Positions 13,251 through 27,060 are shown, counted from the stretch's first letter. The stretch is DNA of 64,000 bases from Sphagnum compactum (GCA_965153455.1 OZ234504.1:5146001-5210000), one strand, 5' to 3'. A program made the numbers and translations. Notes: generated from the sequence alone by a model not told the origin.

Positions 13251-16200
13251 TACATTATAGGTCATATATGGGACCATCCTTTGTTTGTGTGTAGATCATG
13301 AACCATGGAAGCAAGGGGTTATTTCAAGACATTCATACAACATTAACAACAACAAAACCAATTCATCGAAATACAATGTTTAGGTTGTTGTCATAATTGA
13401 CAATTTATCAACCAAAATGCATGCCAAACCTTTGTCATTGAACAAACATGGTGCTACACCATCTTGCAACCTTGCATTATGCTAAATCCATCATATAACA
13501 CAAATTGATACAATTCCAAAAAAATCATTTCATGAAAATAATTCACACTACTAGGCAATTCAACATGCATATTCATAAAATAGTTTTCATTATTGACCAT
13601 TGCCTGAGCAACCATGTCATTATATGTTTAGTTTTATGATAAAAGCAATCCTTTGGATAAGCACTTAAATAGCTTTGTGATTGAAATGTACCAATTCTTG
13701 AAATCAAACATTACTATTTGTATCTTATTAATACAAAATTAGTTTCTTGAAAAGAATATTGAAAGCCATGACCAATTCACAAAACACAAGATCCATAGTT
13801 GATTGTCCAATGTCAAACAAGTTGTTGTAAGTAAGGATGTTTGCACCATGGGCAATCTTGTAATAAGCACAAAAGACTTTGATCCATATGAATTTTTTTA
13901 ATATATTTCATGTTATTGTTTAACACCAACAACTTTTCATGCCTAAAAATGTGAAGGATTTCTACTTTAACATTCAAAAGTGCTTGATTTGGATCTATTG
14001 TTGTCATATTTCATTAACAAATCATGTTGTACTACACAACTTCAACCAATCTTTGAACTCATCACTAATCATCAACAAACTATTAAAGACTTCATAATCA
14101 CATAATGCAATTGATGTCAACAATACTTTAGAAGACATAAAGTTTGAGGTCATGTGTGATGCATTAAGCAAATCAAAATTGCTTCTAGACAAGTTGATTT
14201 TTCGCAAAACTTGAATAATAAAACAAAAGTACCAAAAAGAAAGGAACAATCCTTAGGCAGGTCACTTCCATTATTACAAATGACATGCAAAAAAAATAGG
14301 GTGCAACTTACTTTTAAGAATAAAAATTATAATTTATTTAAATGTAAATAAGATGTTGATAGTTCATTTTGAAAATATACTAAGAATATACCTAGAATAT
14401 GCTAAGAATATATCATTATTAACATATTAAAAAATATCCTTTTGCTTTAAGTGCTTCTTAAAATATACAAGGAATGACCTCCCTAGGAAATAATCATGTT
14501 GATCTATGCTTGAACAAACCTACAAAAAATCAGCGATAAGAGAAAAACAACAAACAAAGAAGAAAAAAAGAATCATAAATTAAAAAATAAAGAAGTTTAT
14601 GAGTTGTTTATGAATAAAAACAAATTGTTACTACGAAAGAATTGTTGTGTAATAAACTTCTAGGAAAAAACTGTTCTAAAAGGTGGAGTTTTAAAGAATT
14701 GCATGTTAAAGTTGATGTCAAAGAGAGAAAGTTGTACCATAAAGTTGTTACAAGAAATAAAGTTAATCGATGTACAAAACAAATGCAAAAGATGTTAATG
14801 AATTGCAAACTATTTCATTACAAAGTTGCTACAAGGTAGAGAGCTATTTGATGGACAAAACAAATGCAAACATGTTAACAAATTGTGAAACAAAACAACA
14901 AATGGCAAAAACTAAGCAAACAAAATAACAAAATGAGAAATTGAAAGAAGACTAATAAAAAGTTGAAAGTAAATGAGAATGAATACATAATTGCCAAAAA
15001 GATATGAGGATGGAAATAACAATGGAAAGTGAACATTGCAATGTGAAAAGTTGAAGACGATAGGTGTGGACAACATTTCAAATTTAGAGGTCGTAAGAAA
15101 GGGGTAGATGTGTAGTGTAGATAGGTTGTTACAATGTTAACATGTTGATCTTAGGGTTGGTGATGTGAGAATGTGAAGGGAAACCACGTTGATGGTAGGT
15201 TTAATATTAATGTTGTTAGTAAAACATTTACTATTAGGACAAAACATTGGGTGTGCCCTAAGCTCTGCTCAAATAAATTAGTGGAACAAAAAACATGGCC
15301 ACAAACATGTGCCCTTCAACCAATGATCGTAGATTCATGAAAAATAGATTACATAGATCTTCATAAGTCCAAAATTTGAGAAGACTTAGGAATACAATTT
15401 CAAATAACAATTCTTCTAACTTGGTAGAAAGTATTAACTATGGGTCTATCACTCCAATCTCTCTTTCATGAGCATCAACTAACATTCTTTGGCAAAACAA
15501 GGTATTCATAGACACCCACACCCAATCCACATGCACGAACGAAAACAAAGGAACCAAAAACTAAAATAAAAAAAAACTACCTGTGATGATGATGAAAGTT
15601 AAACAAACAAAATGATATGAAACAAATTGAAGAAGTGCAACTTCAAGAAGTTTTACAATTGCAACCCATTGTTCCCCTTTTGGAATCCCCAATGAAACCT
15701 ACAGATAGTAGACACATTGAACACATTCGGAGATCCCAAAAGATTGGTTATTCTCTTCCTTCAGACATGCAAAAACCAAAGTCACTCAAGATAACTCCCC
15801 ACAAATAATGTTTGATTTGCCAAATTAGTTGCTCTTAAAAATCCCTAGTGATTTTCATTATCACAGGCCCCTAATTTTGGTATTAAACTGCATCTCCCTA
15901 AGAGGTACAAGGCCAAGCGAAAATTGCATAACTTCAAACTTGAAGACTATGGAACCAAATTCGAGCATTCATCCCTTGTCCTCTTAACAAACTTCATGAT
16001 AAACACAAATTGTCAAATCATAAAAAGAACAGAAGCTCAGAATACTTAGCTGCTTCATACTGCCAAAATCCTTGGTACTTAAACTCCAACCTCCTCCTCT
16101 TCTTTCCATAGAGCAACAACACTCCACACAATGCTCACCCACAAAAAAAAAGCCATAAAAAGACCGATCGTCATTGATCATAAAAACACCAACATGTTCA

Positions 16201-18676
16201 TAACCTGCAAGAGAACAAACCAACACAAAAATGGAGATCCACTCCTTCCACTTCCCATCACCAGCAAATGCAGAATTCTATCGTATTATTTTGCTTTCGA
16301 TGGTTGATGTGACTGTATCATCCAGCTAGGTTATCATCCCTAAATTTTCACCACACTAGATCTTTCAGGTTGGTTTGCTCAGCAGGGATACACAATGGGC
16401 TTCTCTTGCACATCTTACTTACTTACTAGCGTCATTAAGTGGGCCAAACAGCGCCCGGGCCAGAAACCCAGTTGATGAACATCGAGTGGCACTTGTACTG
16501 TAAGGTTCTATTGCCTATTTGTCTTTTCCAAATGAAAAAAAGAAGGTTAACATTGCTACAGCACTTATCCTTGAGTGTTCTTCCTTTCCACATTATACTA
16601 TAACACCCCTTTCCCATTGGCCGACATCGCAAGTGAATGCCACGGTATGGAACCTCTCTCTGTGTGGTGACCTCTGCTTCTTTCCTTTTCTTTTGGGGTG
16701 GGATGATGATAATCTGGCATGCAGCTGATACCTTTATTTAATAATAATTTTTTCTTGCAAGTTGCATTCATAAGTAGCATGGCTCAAAAGCCTCCATAAT
16801 TGCACTCCAATTCCAGGAATGGGCATGTCTGTAAATTCCATGAATGCCACAGGTGGGTAATGATAAGTAACATTAGTAACACTGTGGAAAAGAGAGTAAA
16901 ACGAACTGCTCTGTGCTGACATCCAGACAGACATCACAAGGGACTGCCATTTTGCATTGCAGAATTATGGTACTTTAGTCCTCACTTGATGGAGTTTCTT
17001 GTTTCTTCATTTTTAAGATTTTAATTTTGTGTGTGTATGTGTGTGTGTGTGTGTAAGATAATGCACCCACGTGATGGGTTTCACAGGGTTGATTTGAGCC
17101 TGTAAGGTCCTGCACATGGGTCCCTTACCCTAAGGGTCAGAACCTGTGAGGTCCCACCTTTGGGTACCTTGCCCTGCGAAATCTCTTGCTCACGGGTCCC
17201 TTATCCTTCATAAATAATTTTACCCGATCTGCCAAAAAAAAGAAAAGAAAAGAAAGGTGTTTGAATCAGTGTAATTGGGCAGTTATCTAAAACCGAACCT
17301 GAGAATTGGCGGTTCTCCTCCGGGTGGTTCTCAAAGATATATGACAAAAAGTTCTCAAAAAATTCAAATAACCGGTTCTGATACTTAAACTGTGATTCTA
17401 TACAAATGTAAAAATGTAACTGCAATTCTCAAAAATCTAAAAACCAGTCAATAACCTTCTTTACACCTGCCACTTCTTTCCCGACTAGTTTGTGAAAACT
17501 GCTGATTCATTCATTGAGGATTCTTGAAAGAACTAAAACCAAAGGCTCTTTTATTCTATATCGGTGGTTGGGGTATTCAAGAATAGTCAAAATTTCAACA
17601 CGGAATCTTCAAATTTAATTAATTATTCAACAAACAGACATGTGTTGAAGCTGCCCCCAGACTATGGTATATAAATTAACTCATTGCTAGCTTCTCTCGC
17701 CTTATGTTTTGAAAATGAAACATGTTCCAAAGGCAACATGCGCCTAGAGAACTTGGGTGCAAAATTCTATCTACTCCAAGGATGATAGCATGGGGGTGAT
17801 GCTTTCTTTCTTGGCGAAATTTCATACAGCAAAAGCCAAAAAAAAAAATCCCCCTAATAAGTGCACAAACGGTCTTAGATGCACATGGGAAGGAGGCAAA
17901 TGTGTGTGCTCTTTATATACTGAGTTGGCCATGGTACCCAAGAACTCCATAGTGAATTATCTACAGAACAAGGGGTGTATCATCACACTCTGGCCTTGCC
18001 ATTTACATTAAAACAAATCATAAGGCAAAAGAAGAATTATGGAAACTAAAATATATATTTCACCATGCAAAAATATAATCTTCAAAAAGATCCCCTAAAA
18101 GAAACCAAAATCCTTCAAGATATTATTATAACTCTATAATAACTAATCTCAAGTTTCAACACAAGCCAAAATATCATGTTTCAAAAATCCTCAGATTAAA
18201 AAAAATAGACCTATTATTATTTATTACCTAGGGGCCAAAATCCCTTAAACTACTATACTCTATAATGAATCTAAACACAATAATATCCTTGGCCTTGGTA
18301 GTAGGCAAGGCCAACAAAATAGTTTGGGTGGTGTATTGAAATTTGAAAAATCTGGATTTGGGAGCTGTCGTCGAATAAGGAAGAACCGTATGTGAATAAT
18401 TCCATAATCTTTAAGATTCCATGTCAAAAAACATTACTCCTCAATATTCCAAAAGGTTTTTAAAAAAAATTTATCAAATTTCTTTTCTTTGAAATTAAAA
18501 ATAATAATAACAGCATTCTTACAAGTAACATAGTTAAGAGCCTAAAGGTGTTAAGGTACTACTACAGTAATATGAAACGGGTGTGGAGAGGAGTTTTAAG
18601 CAGCAACTGCATTGTAGCCCAGTTTCAGATTGTTTTGTGGAGCATTTGGACATAATTTTACAGTTCAGACCATCTA
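13251..18676. other. Intergenic DNA with simple repeats, no gene recognised
   Basis: Base composition rises somewhat in 15.9-17.5 kb but no frame there shows a known motif. A (GT)n microsatellite lies at 17029-17054. At about 17,095-17,208 a degenerate ~50 bp repeat (AGGTCC...GGGTCCCTTA words) is seen three times. At 14,376-14,412 CTAAGAATAT is repeated. A 63-codon frame at 15617-15808 looks faintly like a retroelement linker, but I cannot support that. Confidence 0.5.
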
Positions 18677-18744
18677 GGGTTTAGGGTTTATAGGATTTGA
18701 CAGATTTCAAAACCAAACAGCTAAATCCTGTAAACCCTAAACCC
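18677..18744. repeat. Inverted repeat of telomere-like GGGTTTAGGGTTT
   Basis: The left arm 18677-18698 (GGGTTTAGGGTTTATAGGAT plus TT) pairs with the right arm 18723-18744 with one mismatch, around a 24-base loop. The arms contain two units of the plant telomere/telo-box word AAACCCTA. The context is non-coding. It could be the core of a fold-back MITE or a promoter telo-box pair. Confidence 0.75.
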
Positions 18745-20279
18745 AATAAGCAACCAACACTGGTCAGTACCATAGGTTTATTGCAGGAGTCCTCTATTAC
18801 CTTTCTTTATAACTAAGAAGTGTTCTTATAATTAACCTAAACAGAGGTGCCCTTGGATCCAGATTGTGGCATGAAGGAAGTGGTAAATCCAACTTGTTTA
18901 TGTGGTAAATCTCTTCTTCTCGGTCTATATGTCTATACAAAATAGGTTGGCTTAAACGTCAATGAACTAGGTCTCATTAACATAGCAACAAATGTACTCG
19001 GAATATTTTGTGCTTCAAATGCAAGTTATAAGATTGTTAAAGATCATGATATGTGAAGAAAAAAGTTACATGTCCATAAGAAGAAAATCCCTTGTAGAAA
19101 TTCAAGATCTTAGATGTGCATTTGGTCATCATTTTATTGTTGGCACAATTTGGATATTAGCGTCAATGACTAGATTTTTAGTGTCATATATTACATCCTT
19201 CAATAATTCAAAGTGATAAAAACAAACAAACATTCATAAAGGGAAATTGTCACACAAAAAAGAGTCGAATGTTTTGAAACTTCCATGAAATATAAAATAT
19301 TTTACCATAAAGTAAAAGAACATATTCGTTGGCTTCACATATTTTATGAATGTTAGGTTGGTGCCACAAGTGTTTTTTTATCATTCATTGAGCGTGATTG
19401 CCCACCCAACTCTCAATATAATACCCAAAGAAAAGACGGCCGACAATTATATATGTATTGTATCCACTTGAAATTAAAATAACAAGTAGGTGCAACAACC
19501 AAGGATATGGCATTCAAAAGATGTTATAAAAGGCATCAATCCCCACAATGTTAAAAGAAGAACACATAAAAAATAGTAACTCTTGTTCCAAATAACATCA
19601 ATCTTATCTCACTCTTATCATGTAATGCATTCCAAAAAGTTCCCTAGTGTGATCACTACCCAAACAAAAAAATTGTAGTTGGTTTGGATACATTGACATT
19701 GGATGGAAAGGTGATGGAGCTTAGGAAGGGAAAAGGTGGTCATGTAAACAATCTTGGTGGTTTCCAAAGTGCAATGTTTTTGCTAATCATCATCCAAAAA
19801 TAGTCATTTGTGTAATTTTACTTGCCAAACATTTTTCAAGGTGTCTTTTTAACTATTTAAGGATGTGTTCTTTGCAATTATGGGTGTTAAAGGTTAGGGT
19901 TGGTTAGTTCATGAATGGGGGAGATGATAGGGCTTGTTTTGGGTACAAATGTTTAGTAGTTAGGAATGGTGAGGTTGCATCACTTTAGGTGAAGTAAATG
20001 CTGAAGAAGGGGCATAGGTGATGGCCTAAGGATAAACAAGGAGTAAATCCTTTGTTGATTGTGTGAAGCAAAATAATGGCAATCCTTAGCTAGATCCAAT
20101 GTTGGTCAAAGTTGGAAATATAACTGTGGAAGAGATGTGAGAAGTTATTGTGCATTAGACCAAGATTCTTACACTCAATGTAATGAAGGCAATTTCCAAA
20201 AAAGTTTTTTTGTTGAAGTACTCATGCAACTATGCTAGGATTTTGCTTAAGAATACAAAGTGAAAAGTTAAAATCAATT
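18745..20279. other. AT-rich intergenic DNA, no gene recognised
   Basis: The frames are short and show no family motif. The right part may already belong to the LINE that becomes recognisable from about 20,280. Confidence 0.5.
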
Positions 20280-20990
20280 AGGACATTCTTACAACCAAGA
20301 TGATTTATCTCCAATATCATTTGGTCATTACAAGTTTCATTGGAAATAATCATTCCCCTTTCACGTTCAACACATGGTTAGCTCATTTGGATTACAAGGT
20401 AGGGGGGCAAGGTAATGTTCAATTGTTCACAAATAAAGGTTTCTTTTCTATTCAAAATAGATGGGCTCAACATTGTTGACAAAGTCTTGATGTTTACATG
20501 ATTCAAAACTAGCCAAGGATGTGCATTTTCCAAGGATGGGTTTCAAGATTCAAGTTTAATAATCTTAAAGGGATGAAGATATCAACCTAAGTCACTCATA
20601 GGAAGCTACCAATGGAATTTAGAAGTGTAGGATGAAAAATCATTTCTACTTTGGGTAACTTGTTAAATTACAACAAGGAACAATATAAGTAGTTGAATAA
20701 TGCTACTATAAGGTGCTTGAAGTAAACAAGGGATGCGAGATTTCCCTAGAGGTAAAAAATGAAACATTGGGAAAAACCCTGTTGATGATGTTGATTACAA
20801 CTATTCACCAATCCACTACATTAAAAACTACCTTCTCGTGGTTAATCTTAATAACAAAACAATGGAAGGAGAGGCTTAAGGGGGAAGCAACCAAGTAGGG
20901 AGGTGGAGGAGTTGTTATTAAAATTGATGAAGTCAAAGTAGTCGAAAACAATGACCACCTGGTTGGGTCAAAGAACCCTACAAATGTGAT
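20280..20990 (+). pseudogene. LINE ORF1-like remnant (DUF4283 type)
   Basis: The broken plus-strand frames read FTNKGFFSIQN, then LPMEFRSVG, ISTLGNLLNYNKEQYK and LEVNKGCEISLEVKN. The spacing resembles the plant LINE ORF1 domain (DUF4283, ending in the LPxE-W/F ... LG ... V-E-V-N ... block). Stops are frequent. It lies upstream and in the same orientation as the LINE reverse transcriptase remnant starting at 23.1 kb, and the CACTA-like element lies between them. The assignment rests on pattern resemblance and position. Confidence 0.5.
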
Positions 20991-21395
20991 GTAAAAAAAA
21001 CTCCCTACATTATTACAAATCATGATTTTTTCTATTGGAAATTTTGACCAAAAAGTACCCCTATTGGACACCAATAAAAAAATCCACCTCAATCATTTTG
21101 GTCAAGTTGTTTTTGACATGACTGATTTGATTAGTGGCCTTTTCGACTAATCAAGTGGTGGGTTATTTGACTGGTCAAATCAGCCAACAAAAATTTTGGG
21201 CAACAATTTTTTCGGGTCAATTTTTTAATTTTTAAAATGTGTACCCGAATTTTTAATTAAATGTAGGTAGGCGGGTCATAAAATAGGTTTATAAGTAGAT
21301 ATTAGGTACCCACCTAGGTCGTGGTGGATAATCATACATTCCATGGCCTAGGGTTGTACACCATCTTCACATATTCCCCTAGACATGTAAGGAAT

Positions 21396-21458
21396 GGGAA
21401 TTGAAGCCTTGACCTCTTCAACCATATATACTTACCAACTTTTTAACCAACTCACCAC
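21396..21458 (-). other. tRNA-like (Pol III A/B box-like) segment in CACTA-like element
   Basis: The minus strand reads GTGAGTTGGTTAAAAAGTTGG followed about 30 bases later by GGTCAAGGCTTCAATTCCC. AGTTGGTTA is a typical tRNA D-loop and the second block resembles a T-arm. No full cloverleaf is obvious, so this is a tRNA-derived relic rather than a functional tRNA. A related segment lies inside each of the other CACTA copies (48.5 and 60.25 kb). Confidence 0.5.
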
Positions 21459-21699
21459 ATCTTTAAATTGTGATAAAATTTGTGAAACTTTGTTATTAAC
21501 ATGTTCTATTTCAAATTTTTTCCAACATTCAAACTTTGAAGTGCATTTTGTTCTTCATGTCTTACTCAAATGAAACAAATGAATATTCATTAGTATGCAG
21601 TAACTAGGAACTATATAATAGCTAGGTGATATATGCTACCTAATTAATAGACCTACTTAGTTACTTAGGTAATAACTAGTAGCTAGTTAGTAAACCTAA

Positions 21700-22420
21700 A
21701 TATAATTCTAGTTGCTTAATTAATAGGACGTAGTTAAGGAGGTAGGTATAGGTAGGTAGGTATGAATTGCTACATAATAGACCTAGGGTAAGTAAATAGA
21801 TTGTTAGGGTATGTAGGTAGGTATGTAAGTAGGTTTGTTAAGGTATGTAAGGAGGTAGGGATGTAGGGAAATTGTTAAGGTGATTAAGTAGGTAGATAGA
21901 TAGGTTGTTAGGGTATGTAGGGAGGTAAGGATGTAGGCAGATTTTTAAGGTGACTAAGTGGGTAGGTAGGTAGGTTGGCTAGCTAATTGTTTAAAGTAGG
22001 TATGTAAGTAGGGTAAACAGGTATGTTTTAATTAAGTAGGGTATGGTGAATGGGTAGGTATGTAAGTAGGTTGTTAAGGTATGTAGGTATATAAACAAGT
22101 TATTAGGGTATGCAGGTAGGTAGGTTGAGGTTGTTAAGGTGATTAAGTAGGTATAGGTAGGTAAGGTTGAGGTTGTTAAGGTAACTAAATAAGTAGGTAA
22201 GTAGGTAGGGTAAGTAAATAAGTAGATGTGGGTAGGTATGTAGGTACGTAGATAGCGAGGTGAGGAGGTTGTTAAGGTGACTAAGTTGGTATAGGTAGGT
22301 AGGTAAGTTGGCTAGTTGTTAAGGTAGGTATGTAAGTAAAGTAAATATGTATGTTTTAAATAAGTAGGGTAGGTAAGTAGGTAGGAAGGTAAGTAGGTAA
22401 GTAGCTTGATAGGGTAGTAT
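21700..22420. repeat. TAGGTAGG / GTTAAGGT minisatellite inside CACTA-like element
   Basis: A degenerate array dominated by GTAGGTAGG, TATGTAAGTAGG and GTTAAGGTGATTAAG. Larger irregular units of roughly 60-100 bases are visible, such as repeats of GTTAAGGTGACTAAG followed by GTAGGTAGGTAGG. It has no coding potential. Confidence 0.85.
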
Positions 22421-23104
22421 ATTTGGCCTATTTAAATAGCTTAGAACTAGGCCTTTAGGCAATTATGTACCTTGTTAGGTTTAACTTGGCTACCTAGTTT
22501 AAACTACCTAAGTTTTATTGATAGACTACAAATTATGTTAGGTAGGTAACCTAGGCTTAATTAATAAGCTAGTAGGTTAGTTATACTAAGTTAGTTAATT
22601 ATGTATGTTCAGTATGTAAATAGCCTTGACCTTGGCCTACCTAACTAATGTCAAATCAATATGTTCAATTTGACTAAGACATGGTCATTTTGATTGACCT
22701 TTTTCTTTTGTTTGTCCCTTTTGACTAGATGATCTATTGACAACTATAAAAAATGTCACTTTAGTTAAATGTACTAGTAAAAAATAACACAAGTCTTTCA
22801 TGCCCCAACCCACTAGTGAAGATGGACATCACTTGTAGTCAAAACAAACACTTTGGTCAAGTTGGACCTTCTAAAAGGTCATGATTTGTAGTAGTGTTAC
22901 ATATGTATGGTGTGCACAATAAAACTTTTGGAGGTGCAAAGGGGATGACAAGGGCAAGGGGGATGAAGAGGGCTTTGTTGAAACAGTAAGGAAAAAAAAG
23001 AATTAAAAGGTGGCAAGGATTTACATGTATGGCCATTGATATTTAGCCCATTGAATTTTTAAAAAAAATCAATAAGGGGGGTGATGGTAAAGAAAAAGGG
23101 ATAG

Positions 23105-24275
23105 TTGTCTCAATTAGCAATGGAAACCAAGGGTGTAGAAAGCAAGGACCCTAATGGGGTAGATGTGGAATTTTTTCCAATCCATGTGGCTAATTATTGG
23201 CTAGGAATTCACCCAAATGGTGCATACCTCAATCCAAAATGGTTGCTTCCCCCCATGAATTGCAAGGGGCATGATTTGTTACATAAAATAGGGGAAAATA
23301 AACTTTTATCTAATTGGTGCCTTATTGTGTTACTAACATAACCTATAAAATATTTGCAAAAGCTTTTTAATTGCATCTTCAACTTGTGCTAATCGAGATC
23401 ATCAACTAAGACCAATTAACATTCTTGTCACTACTTGGTACATTTTAAACAACATATTTTTTAATTCTTAAAATGATCTTGGACCAAGAAGTTTAGGCAC
23501 TAATGGTGTTCTGGAAACTAAAATTTTCCAAGACATATGATAAGGTTGATTGGGATTTTCTCTCCAAATGTATGAATACGCTTGAAATTATGAACAAATT
23601 TGCTAACATGACCCAAATGTTATTTTTGAGAACTTCAACCTACATCTTTGGTTAATGGGTAAACCAATAGAGATCTTGCTATTGAACAAGGGGTGCACAA
23701 AAAGTGCTGCCCATAGCCCCCTACCTATTCCGAATAGTTAACTAAACCCTCAACTTGATTGTGTTGGAAAAATTCAAGGCAGCAAATCCATGGTGTCAAA
23801 CCCCCTAGTTTAGACATGTAAAAATTGACATTTCAATATGTTAATGACACAAGCCTCACCATTAGGGCATCTCATAAGGACCTAACCCAACTAGTGCGCA
23901 TAGTTTTTTAGTAAAAAGGGCTTAATATTGTCATTAACAAATTGAAATTAGTGTCCTTTTGGTTAAGAGGGAAGGCAATTGTTGATAGTAGCATTCAATT
24001 GGACTAGGCCTCCTTTAAAAATATTTCCAAGTTTTTGGATACACCATTTGGTTTATCCATAGATTTAGCTAATGTAAACAGTTTCATGTTAGGAAGCATT
24101 GCACACAAGTTTAGCTTTTGGTCAACCACAATGCTTTCCTTAATAGGGATGAAAGTAATTCTAACAACATCCTTTTTTTTTTCTAGTATTTCATTAACAC
24201 TAGTGTGGCCTGTGTTGTTGGCCCAAGTGTTACCATGTCCTCAATTGATTTTTCCCTCCAAAACCTCGTTTTAAA
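23105..24275 (+). pseudogene. LINE (non-LTR) reverse transcriptase remnant
   Basis: Across three frames the plus strand gives the order of a plant LINE reverse transcriptase: NGVDVEFFP, LLSNWCLIVLLT, YKIFAKAF, SKxYDKVDWDFLS, TSTYIFG, the PIAPYLFRIV block, FQYVNDTSLTIRASHKDL (normally QYADDT) and LKLVSFWLRGKAIV. The active-site A/V-D-D reads V-N-D, so the first catalytic Asp is lost, and there are several stops and frameshifts. It pairs with the ORF1-like remnant at 20.3-21.0 kb. Confidence 0.85.
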
Positions 24276-24280
24276 AAATT

Positions 24281-27060
24281 TATTTGAATTTTCAGTGGTA
24301 GAAATCAATCGAAAATCAATATCTTTCACATTCTGAATCCAAATCTTACCATATAAATTTCATTGAATCCTATTCATCAAGATCTTTCCAACAACACCAA
24401 AGAACATTCCAATTTCTCTGAAATTTGCAAGAATGATTTAATTTAATTTTCAGTGAAAAAATCATTCAATATTCAAGAACTTTTGCACCACAAGTCTAAA
24501 CATCATGGAACCAAACCCATGCACCCCTCCTCGTTGAGAGTTTTCCAAAGACACTAAGAACACAATCTGAAGCATCTTGGTTTGGTGGATCTCATAATTA
24601 CAAAACAAATTACCTTCCTCCATAGATACATTTAAGGTGGGATGAAGAAAGGCATATAAAATGTTACTCAACTTTTGAAAAGAAATCTTTGGGCTGATTC
24701 AATGCTTAATTGCCACTATTGAGTAGCATGGGACCAATGTTACGAAAGGAAGAATTACATTCTATAGACTAGATCTCAATTACAAAAGTGTGGATTGTTG
24801 CCAAAGGCAAATATGCAACCATTGAATAATTGAAAGAAAAATATGTTGTCTAAATAAGAGGAAGTAGGTCATGTTGAGTCAAACCATGTTAATAGAAGCC
24901 ATTAGCACCTCCTAAATCACATTGTGACAATGTTTTTACATTATTTCATAGTGCTTAAACAATGTTTGGACAATTTTCACAATGTTCATTATGTAATCTA
25001 AACATGCAAAACATTAGTTACAGGTTTTTTAATATATATGATTATTTGCAAATTGATTTTGATGCTAGATTCATATATTATAATGGTGGGCATACAAATA
25101 CAATAGACAATTTCAACATTATCTAAGTTTATGAAAATTTTAAAATGTTAAAAGAAGATTGTTTACACATGAGGTGGTTCTTATTAACATGGTTTGACCC
25201 TATTAAGATTGTTACCAAATTGGAAGAGAAATGGAGTAACCAATTAAAATGACATGGTGGGAATTGTCCGGTAGGAAAGTGGGTGGGTTTGTATAAGGAC
25301 AACAAGTCTAAACCCTCTTTGGTTTGCCAAGTCTCTAGGTTTTTAATCCTAGATTCAACGATGGTGTGCATCATCCCACCATCCCAAAGGAGGTTAACCA
25401 TATTGTTGGAAATTATTTTAAAGCCTTGATTCAGGCAGTTAGGGAGGGTGGTGATGAAGGGAACAATGATCAATGGGTTGGGGAGGTGGCATAGGTTAAG
25501 GTGGTAGAAATATTCAAAGGGCCAAAAGAAGGTGTGCTTTAAATCTTTTTGTGGCAAGATCAAGAATATGGAACTTGACCTAAAAGCTTATTTCAGAAGG
25601 GGGGAAATCGTTTTCCCCCTATATAATTGGCCTAGGGAGGGAAATGTTAAGGGAAAAAAACCTAAGTTCAATATCAAATTACAAAAAAGATGGATTGGAC
25701 TCCTCTTATCAAAATTCCAGTTGAAGTGTGTAGGGGCACCTATAGGGGCATAAGCATGCTAAAGTAAGCTAATTGGTGATCATTGCTCAAAAATTAAAAG
25801 TAGGTGAAAAAGTAGAGTTTGCATTTTTGAATTTTAAGGCTTTTAGCAATGCTACAAATCATATTTTGGGTTTGGAGGTGAGGAACCATTTAAAATAATT
25901 TATGTTATTTGGTTTATGTGTGTGTGAACAATGATAGTTGTAGGCACCAATATGATAGTGCACAACATCAAATTCTATTATATCCTATTCATAGGCCCCT
26001 TTATTTAGTTTAGGAATGCCCCCAACTTAGGGCTTTACCTACCAACATGACTTTGTCAATGCAAGTTTGTTGCAATTCATGCTATGTTCACCTAATGAAA
26101 ATTCTAGGGGTGAAAAAACTATTTAAAGAAATTGAAATGTAGTTGATGACCTCAAGCTAATTATCTAGTTCATAATGTTCAATATGATCTCAAAATCTAA
26201 TGATGAATAATCAAAACTAGTTTAGATAAAACAAATATATAATTCAATAAATCGTCCTTAGGTTACTTTCAACACGATTGATTGGTTGACAATTATGCCC
26301 TCATTTTGAAGCCAATTTTTCTTGCTCCTTTCCCTTACCCATTCCCTTACCCACTAAAATAGATATGAAAAGGCAAATGAACATGTGCCTTTTCATGTTT
26401 GTGACATTAATATTAATCAAAATTAAAATTAAAATAGAAATTGACATAAATAATGATGAACTATTGGAAACCATGTGGGAACATAAGAAGAGAAAAAACA
26501 AGTTGATCATCACTCCTAGCACGAAGCAAAGCAAAGCCCAAGGTGGATTCTAGCATACATTACACAATGCACATTTCGAAATCCTCAAGTCAAACCAATG
26601 CACCAATTTACATGAAGATTTTTGAACTTAGTAAAGACCTACACTAAATGTAGAATACAATATAATAAAGCCGACACTCTTTGATTATATTCCAACTCAT
26701 GATCATCATAGTAGAATACATACAATACAATGTTCTTCCCAAAGCATAAGCCCCAAGGTTATCCAGTTCCTTGTTGATGACCTGGTGGCCCAATGGACCC
26801 CATTAGTCCTGGGTTCGCTAGGGAGCATATAGCATCATGGCCGAGTGGTAAATTGAATCCACACCCACTTATAAGGAGCAATTCTTCCTACCTGGTCTAT
26901 AGCCAAATTTGGCTAAGTCTTCTTCTTGTGGATAATCATGGGTTTGGCTATAGAAACAAAATTGAAAAAACAAACCTTGGACCATGATCCCAAGAAAAAG
27001 GCAAAAAAGGGAAATTAAAAAAAAAAAATCACTTGTGTACAGTTTTGTACATTCGAAGTG
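24281..27060. other. Intergenic DNA, no gene recognised
   Basis: The left part may be the 3' region of the LINE. The longest frame (144 codons, minus strand, 25129-25563) has no recognisable motif; the same stretch on the plus strand (to about 25,760) reads Lys/Trp-rich and may be another broken retroelement segment. A perfect Pol III A-box-like TGGCCGAGTGG at 26838-26848 has no matching B box at the right distance. Confidence 0.45.

Larger units (their letters stand above)
21008..22896. mobile_element. CACTA-like (En/Spm) non-autonomous element with TAGG minisatellite
   Basis: The left end reads CATTATTACAAATCATGA. The right end reads, as reverse complement, CACTACTACAAATCATGA. This is a terminal inverted repeat with the CACTA start kept only at the right. 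Flanking trinucleotides are CTA and TTA, a one-base-imperfect 3 bp target duplication. The inside has no transposase. It holds a tRNA-like segment on the minus strand (about 21,396-21,458) and about 1 kb of GTAGGTAGGTATGTAAG-type repeats. It appears to have inserted in a LINE. Confidence 0.75.

Noticed and set aside
25129-25563. 144-codon minus-strand frame, the longest in the left half outside known genes
   Set aside because: No recognisable motif, AT-rich composition, and the opposite strand looks equally coding-like; probably chance or an old transposon.
26838-26848. TGGCCGAGTGG, a perfect tRNA A box
   Set aside because: No B box or T-arm at tRNA spacing downstream and no acceptor stem pairing; not a tRNA gene.
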